DNA from: UBA5738 sp964470995
GTDB lineage: Bacteria > Patescibacteriota > Minisyncoccia > Minisyncoccales > UBA5738
DNA: 64,000 nucleotides
Direction of reading: 5' to 3'
Assembly (NCBI GenBank): GCA_964470995.1
Contig: CAYYEP010000002.1
Span: 1-64,000, forward strand
Part shown: in pieces, positions 60,504 through 64,000 of the stretch
Numbering within the stretch: position 1 is the first letter of the stretch
How the letters are laid out: each line of letters starts with the position of its first letter
Notes under the pieces: model-generated
Told to the model about the DNA's origin: nothing
Databases searched by the model: none
What the model saw: the letters and a program-made list of their open reading frames with translations, nothing else
Program-made: the position numbers and the translations under genes

Positions 60504-61235
60504 TCACACGAATATAATGCCGTCTTTTTCGGCTTGCCGCCTAACCGCATCGCGGTCTCGCCGCACATGCCACAAGATATTCTCGGTCCCGCGTCCGCTT
60601 TTCTTGAACATTTTAAAAATCGAACGCGCGTCCTCATAACCCAGATGCTTCGAAGAAGACGGCCCCATGCCGTTATTCGCCTCCAAAATAACTGTTGTTG
60701 GCGAAGGCATCGAACCAACGATGCCCTTGAAATTGGTATTCTTGCCGGTATCGCCAAAATAAATAATCCGACTACTGTTAAGACGACACCATAATCCGCA
60801 ACTGCCGCGGGCATGATCCACTTTAAAAACGCGGAAACGGTCATCTTGCACTCCCGTCTGAATCACCAGTGGCACATTTTTCCGCTTTTTGCCAGACGGC
60901 ACAATAATACCCCGCGTCGCCTCCACCACTTTGCTTACCGTGTATTCCGACCCCCACAAGCGCAATTTGTGGCTCTTTCCCCGGGCAAGGGCCGCCCCCC
61001 CAATCATCATCTCGAAAAGTTTTGCCACCCCTCTACAGTGGTCGGTATGGATATGCGAAATGAACATATCCGTTATCGACAGAGGGTCTATGCGGCGCTC
61101 CACAATCTTCTCCGGAACACTTGGTCCGCATTCCACCAACAAACCCATTTTTTTGTGGCTTAGTAACACTCCAACGCTAGCTTCTTTTAACCGCGATGGA
61201 GGAGCCCCCGTATCCAGAATTTCCAATTTGCTCAA
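60504..61235 (-). CDS. MBL-fold metallo-hydrolase (RNase Z-like group)
   Basis: 243-aa metallo-beta-lactamase-fold protein. The zinc motif is FISHIHTDHCRGV (about 58-70), with FKVDHARG and ILYFGDTGKN-like FGDTGKNTNF supplying the further ligands. No export signal. Such proteins include RNase Z-like and phosphodiesterase relatives; function is not clear. The start is a TTG with GGGAGGA five bases upstream, the strongest signal nearby. Confidence 0.85.
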   Translation of the reverse strand: MSKLEILDTGAPPSRLKEASVGVLLSHKKMGLLVECGPSVPEKIVERRIDPLSITDMFISHIHTDHCRGVAKLFEMMIGGAALARGKSHKLRLWGSEYTVSKVVEATRGIIVPSGKKRKNVPLVIQTGVQDDRFRVFKVDHARGSCGLWCRLNSSRIIYFGDTGKNTNFKGIVGSMPSPTTVILEANNGMGPSSSKHLGYEDARSIFKMFKKSGRGTENILWHVRRDRDAVRRQAEKDGIIFV

Positions 61236-61390
61236 TCAAATCCTCCCTTATGGTTTATGGAAACGTGCTTTAATTTAATTTTAATAAATTACTAAATCAT
61301 AAACCAACCCGGCTGCAAAAACAAGGCCCCGGCCAATGAAAAAATTAAAGGATTTATTCGGCGAAAACCCGATACCAAACTGGCCCGACC

Positions 61391-63226
61391 TCAATTCCGC
61401 ACCTCCATCACGCAATTATCGCAGTCAAAATCAAGTTTGAATTTTTTGCCCGGCTGCACCAAAAACAGCGGTTCCTTAAAATCAACTTCTTTGGCGCCCG
61501 GTTCTTTTGGGCAATATCCCAGCATATGTTTTAAGCAATGTTTGCAGATCATCACTTTTTTGCCGCGCGTATTGGCTATTTGCTCGAACGCCGGCTCAAT
61601 AACCCTGGCTCCATGGCGCTTGTAAAACTCTTTGGCCAAATCATTGGAAACATTGAAACTGTAATCCAAATCCAATACCGGGTGAATATTGGTTGTTTTT
61701 TTACGCTCGGCCAATATCCGCGGATAATTATTTATCCTCTCTTTATTAAGAGTTTCGATCACTTCGCGCCGCCAGTCATTTAGTACCGATAACGGCACAA
61801 AATACGGTTGTTCAAACTCAAACAAGAAATCGCGAACAATAAATATCGTCTCTCCTAATTTTGAAAATTGCTGCTTCCAGGCATTTTGCGCCGCCTCGGG
61901 TTTTAACGCCGGTTTTTTTTCAAACGTGAATTCTTTTGTCGCTGAATTGCCGTCTTCGTCGCTGGCGGTGATCAAGAATCCGTTTTCGACATCGGCAAAA
62001 ATAATATCAACCTCCACCCGGCGATCCAAACCATTGGCTACCTTTTTTTCGAATTCCGGATCCAAATTTCGATAAACTTCAACCCCGGGTTTTACCGGCA
62101 TCCACCTTGCCGGATATATCCTTTCTCCCGCCACTGAATTTATATTCACCCCGGCAAGCTTTCCTTCCGGCCCGATCCAACAGATACCGTCGCCGTTGGC
62201 CAGGTCATGCCCCCGGTCAAGAACAAAATTATCGCCGCCAATCTTTTTTATCTTGCCAATAAATTTTCCCATCGATTTTTGCGTATCGATCGACCCGATA
62301 TTTTTCTGCCGTCCGCGGAAAAAATGGTCGGTATATCCCCGGTTGAAGGTCCGCTCCAGGTCAGGCTCGAATCCCAATTCAATCTTCCCCGATGATTGTT
62401 TCTTGTATTTGCCGTTGCTGGCCGCAATTACTTCATCCAGCCGTTTACGGTACGCCGCCACCGCATTCCCAACATATACTTCGTCTTTCAAGCGCCCTTC
62501 TATTTTAAACGATGTTACTCCCGCCGCGGCCAATTCCGGCAACGCGTTATAAAGATTAAGGTCTTTCAGCGACAGTAAATATTTGTCTTTTGCCAAAACC
62601 CTACCGGCGCTGTCCACCAACGAATACGGCAACCGGCACGCCTGGACGCACTTGCCCCGGTTCGCCGAACGGCCGCATAACGCCTGGCTCATATAACACC
62701 GCCCCGAAAACGACACGCATAACGCGCCGTGCACGAAAGTTTCCAAATCGACGGTTGTCTTTTTGCGGATAACCCTCATCTGTTCCAACGAAAGCTCACG
62801 CGCCAGAATCACCCGCGAAAATCCCGCATCTTCCAAGAATTTAACCTGCGCCGCATCATAATTATGCGTCTGCGTACTGGCAAAAATTGGTATCGGCGGC
62901 AAATCCATTTCCATTATTCCCATATCCTGAATAATAATCGCGTCAACCCCGGTTTTATAAGCGGTCCAGATCATCTCTTTTACCTCGCGCGCTTCTTCAT
63001 TGAAAAAAATGGTATTTATCGGCAGATAAACTTTAACATAATACCGATGAGCAAAATCGACTAATGATTTTATATCTTCCCAAGAATTACCCGCAGCCGC
63101 GCGCGCGCCAAAATCTGGCCCGCCGATATAAACTGCGTCCGCGCCCGCGCGAACGGCGATTTTGCCCGTTTCCAGGTCCTTGGCCGGCGCCAGCAATTCC
63201 AATTCAATTTGTTTGTCTGTTTCCAT
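61391..63226 (-). CDS. Peptidase U32 family protein
   Basis: 611-aa protein of the U32 (collagenase/RlhA/TrhP-like) family: LELLAPAKDLETGKIAVRAGADAVYIGG, IIIQDMGIM, SRVILARELSLEQM and CVSFSGRCYMSQALCGRSANRGKCVQACRLPY (the Cys-rich family signature). A C-terminal domain of ~200 residues includes ICKHCLKHMLGYCPKE, an iron-sulphur-like Cys cluster. Family members are tied to RNA hydroxylation or protein turnover, so the actual role is open. ATG at 63226. The KOW microprotein precedes it by 26 bases. Confidence 0.93.
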   Translation of the reverse strand: METDKQIELELLAPAKDLETGKIAVRAGADAVYIGGPDFGARAAAGNSWEDIKSLVDFAHRYYVKVYLPINTIFFNEEAREVKEMIWTAYKTGVDAIIIQDMGIMEMDLPPIPIFASTQTHNYDAAQVKFLEDAGFSRVILARELSLEQMRVIRKKTTVDLETFVHGALCVSFSGRCYMSQALCGRSANRGKCVQACRLPYSLVDSAGRVLAKDKYLLSLKDLNLYNALPELAAAGVTSFKIEGRLKDEVYVGNAVAAYRKRLDEVIAASNGKYKKQSSGKIELGFEPDLERTFNRGYTDHFFRGRQKNIGSIDTQKSMGKFIGKIKKIGGDNFVLDRGHDLANGDGICWIGPEGKLAGVNINSVAGERIYPARWMPVKPGVEVYRNLDPEFEKKVANGLDRRVEVDIIFADVENGFLITASDEDGNSATKEFTFEKKPALKPEAAQNAWKQQFSKLGETIFIVRDFLFEFEQPYFVPLSVLNDWRREVIETLNKERINNYPRILAERKKTTNIHPVLDLDYSFNVSNDLAKEFYKRHGARVIEPAFEQIANTRGKKVMICKHCLKHMLGYCPKEPGAKEVDFKEPLFLVQPGKKFKLDFDCDNCVMEVRN

Positions 63227-63252
63227 TTTAATTAAAAAGCGGAGTCGATGAT

Positions 63253-63423
63253 TCAAACCTCCGCCGCTTCAATAATTTCCACGTCTTGTCGTGCAACCGG
63301 GGTCGTAAAATTAAAAAGTTCCCCGATACTGATAAAAAATGTTTCCGGAAATTGATTCCCGTTCTCAATCAGCGAACCGATTTTCCCCTCAAAGGGGCCG
63401 CGCAATACTTTAACGCGTATCAT
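63253..63423 (-). CDS. 56-aa KOW-like microprotein
   Basis: The ORF encodes MIRVKVLRGPFEGKIGSLIE followed by a polar strand segment and an acidic end (EIIEAAEV). VKVLRGPFEGKIGSLIEN matches the KOW motif of NusG and L24-type proteins (VRVxxGPFxGxxGxV), a compact RNA-binding fold. At 56 aa it escapes usual ORF filters. It stands 26 bases ahead of U32 and 54 bases after the 5'-nucleotidase, same strand. Confidence 0.6.
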   Translation of the reverse strand: MIRVKVLRGPFEGKIGSLIENGNQFPETFFISIGELFNFTTPVARQDVEIIEAAEV

Positions 63424-63477
63424 AGCCACAGCATACCCAAAATTGCCAAAATTTCAAGCACCCTACACAAACACCAT

Positions 63478-64000
63478 CTATTTTATTCCGTTTATGATCT
63501 CCGCCAATGGCTGCAAATTTCCGCCCCTGATCACAATATCGAACTTTTCAAATATAACCTCATAAAAATGTTCTCCCCGGGAATCATCCTTGCGCGCCTC
63601 ATCGATAAAAACCCGCAAAACATTTTCAATGCCATCCGCCATCGCCGCGTCCTCGATATTGTCGCCCGCCAATATCGCATAAGGCCGCTCCCGGCGCAAA
63701 CCGGCAAGCTCGCTATGCCCCATCTCGCGTTTATTGAAATTATGAATTAGCGACTCCCTTTTCCAGCCGCACACACAACCATTATCGTCAAAACGCAAAG
63801 TTGTCGACAAAATTTTTGTCGGCGATATTTGAAACTTCCGGCACCATAATTCGATTACATCTTTTATTCCGGCCGAAATTATCACCGTAGGAATTTTTTT
63901 GCGGCCGCAAATATCAAACAACTCTTTTACCCCGGAACGGGCCGGCACTATCTGCTCAACCTCAACCTCCAATTCCGACCACTTGAGATTACGTCCCTTG
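63478..64000 (-). CDS. UMPH-1-like (pyrimidine) 5'-nucleotidase, HAD fold, N-terminus off window
   Basis: The frame is open to the window edge, so only the C-terminal ~174 residues are seen. VIISAGIKDVIELWCRKF corresponds to HAD motif II (SAGxxD), NKREMGH to the Lys region of motif III, and AILAGDNIEDAAMADGI to motif IV (GDxxxDxxMADG), matching UMPH-1 pyrimidine nucleotidases (NT5C3-type). Dephosphorylates nucleoside monophosphates. Ends just before the KOW microprotein. Confidence 0.75.
   Translation of the reverse strand, partial: KGRNLKWSELEVEVEQIVPARSGVKELFDICGRKKIPTVIISAGIKDVIELWCRKFQISPTKILSTTLRFDDNGCVCGWKRESLIHNFNKREMGHSELAGLRRERPYAILAGDNIEDAAMADGIENVLRVFIDEARKDDSRGEHFYEVIFEKFDIVIRGGNLQPLAEIINGIK

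Noticed and set aside
61336..61440. 34-codon ATG frame on the plus strand at the end of U32
   Set aside because: Most of it is complementary to the U32 coding sequence, with no supporting signals.

Overview
The window looks like a chromosomal segment of a Patescibacteria (Candidate Phyla Radiation) bacterium. This is inferred from gene content: a stand-alone SWIB-domain protein, a DUF5652 membrane protein, many short membrane-anchored proteins of unknown role, DUF5666/DUF2330/SIMPL/PsbP-like surface proteins, superoxide reductase in place of visible catalase or SOD, and few biosynthetic genes. Gene bodies are moderately GC-rich with many C-ending codons; intergenic DNA is AT-rich with strong hairpin terminators. 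No rRNA, tRNA or CRISPR array was seen.

Layout. 0-11 kb: two coupled microproteins, superoxide reductase behind a structured leader, SWIB, a TrmB-type regulator, an apt-NUDIX-unknown operon, engB, a zinc metallopeptidase, a yggT/glsB/unknown operon that looks damaged, a frameshifted EamA transporter, a CoaC-like flavoprotein lacking its usual Cys, and a VanY-type peptidase. 11-17 kb: an unknown gene with a possible AUA start, tandem cytidylate-kinase-like genes, and the housekeeping pair dnaG-rpoD. 17-22 kb: MscS, YgjP-like protease, MazG, SpoIIM, and a DUF6119 (TIGR04141-type) protein with a small winged-helix-like neighbour.

23.2-26.4 kb is an AT-rich cassette unlike its surroundings: a RecF/OLD-like ATPase whose C-terminus carries an RNxxxH (HEPN-like) motif, seven bases ahead of a DUF2130 protein with a PD-(D/E)XK-like core, preceded by three phased palindromic decamers over a possible promoter. 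This is the best candidate for an undescribed, probably defensive, system.

26-45 kb: YbhB, a Pif1-type helicase, mutM with two extra fragments of its own start, a fused MFS/spermidine-synthase protein, an XRE regulator with a large inverted repeat, SanA, a uridine-kinase-like protein, a DUF2330-like envelope protein, a guanylate-kinase-like protein, an RsuA-type pseudouridine synthase, a hydrolase, and a MacA/MacB export operon with a DUF5666 protein. 45-64 kb: ECF sigma factor with membrane partner, greA, methyltransferase/HI0933 flavoprotein/HEAGH protein operon, SIMPL, ABC-F, an orphan structured transcript, L,D-transpeptidase with phosphoesterase, MBL hydrolase, U32 peptidase with a KOW microprotein, and a 5'-nucleotidase cut by the window edge.

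A dispersed intergenic repeat (long form about 110-160 bp, short form about 52 bp) occurs at least six times in both orientations and is the other prominent unexplained feature. Functionally the window mixes information processing (dnaG, rpoD, greA, engB, mutM, RsuA, ABC-F), nucleotide salvage and sanitation (apt, NUDIX, MazG, several P-loop kinases, 5'-nucleotidase) and cell-envelope genes (VanY, LDT, MacAB, SanA, MscS).
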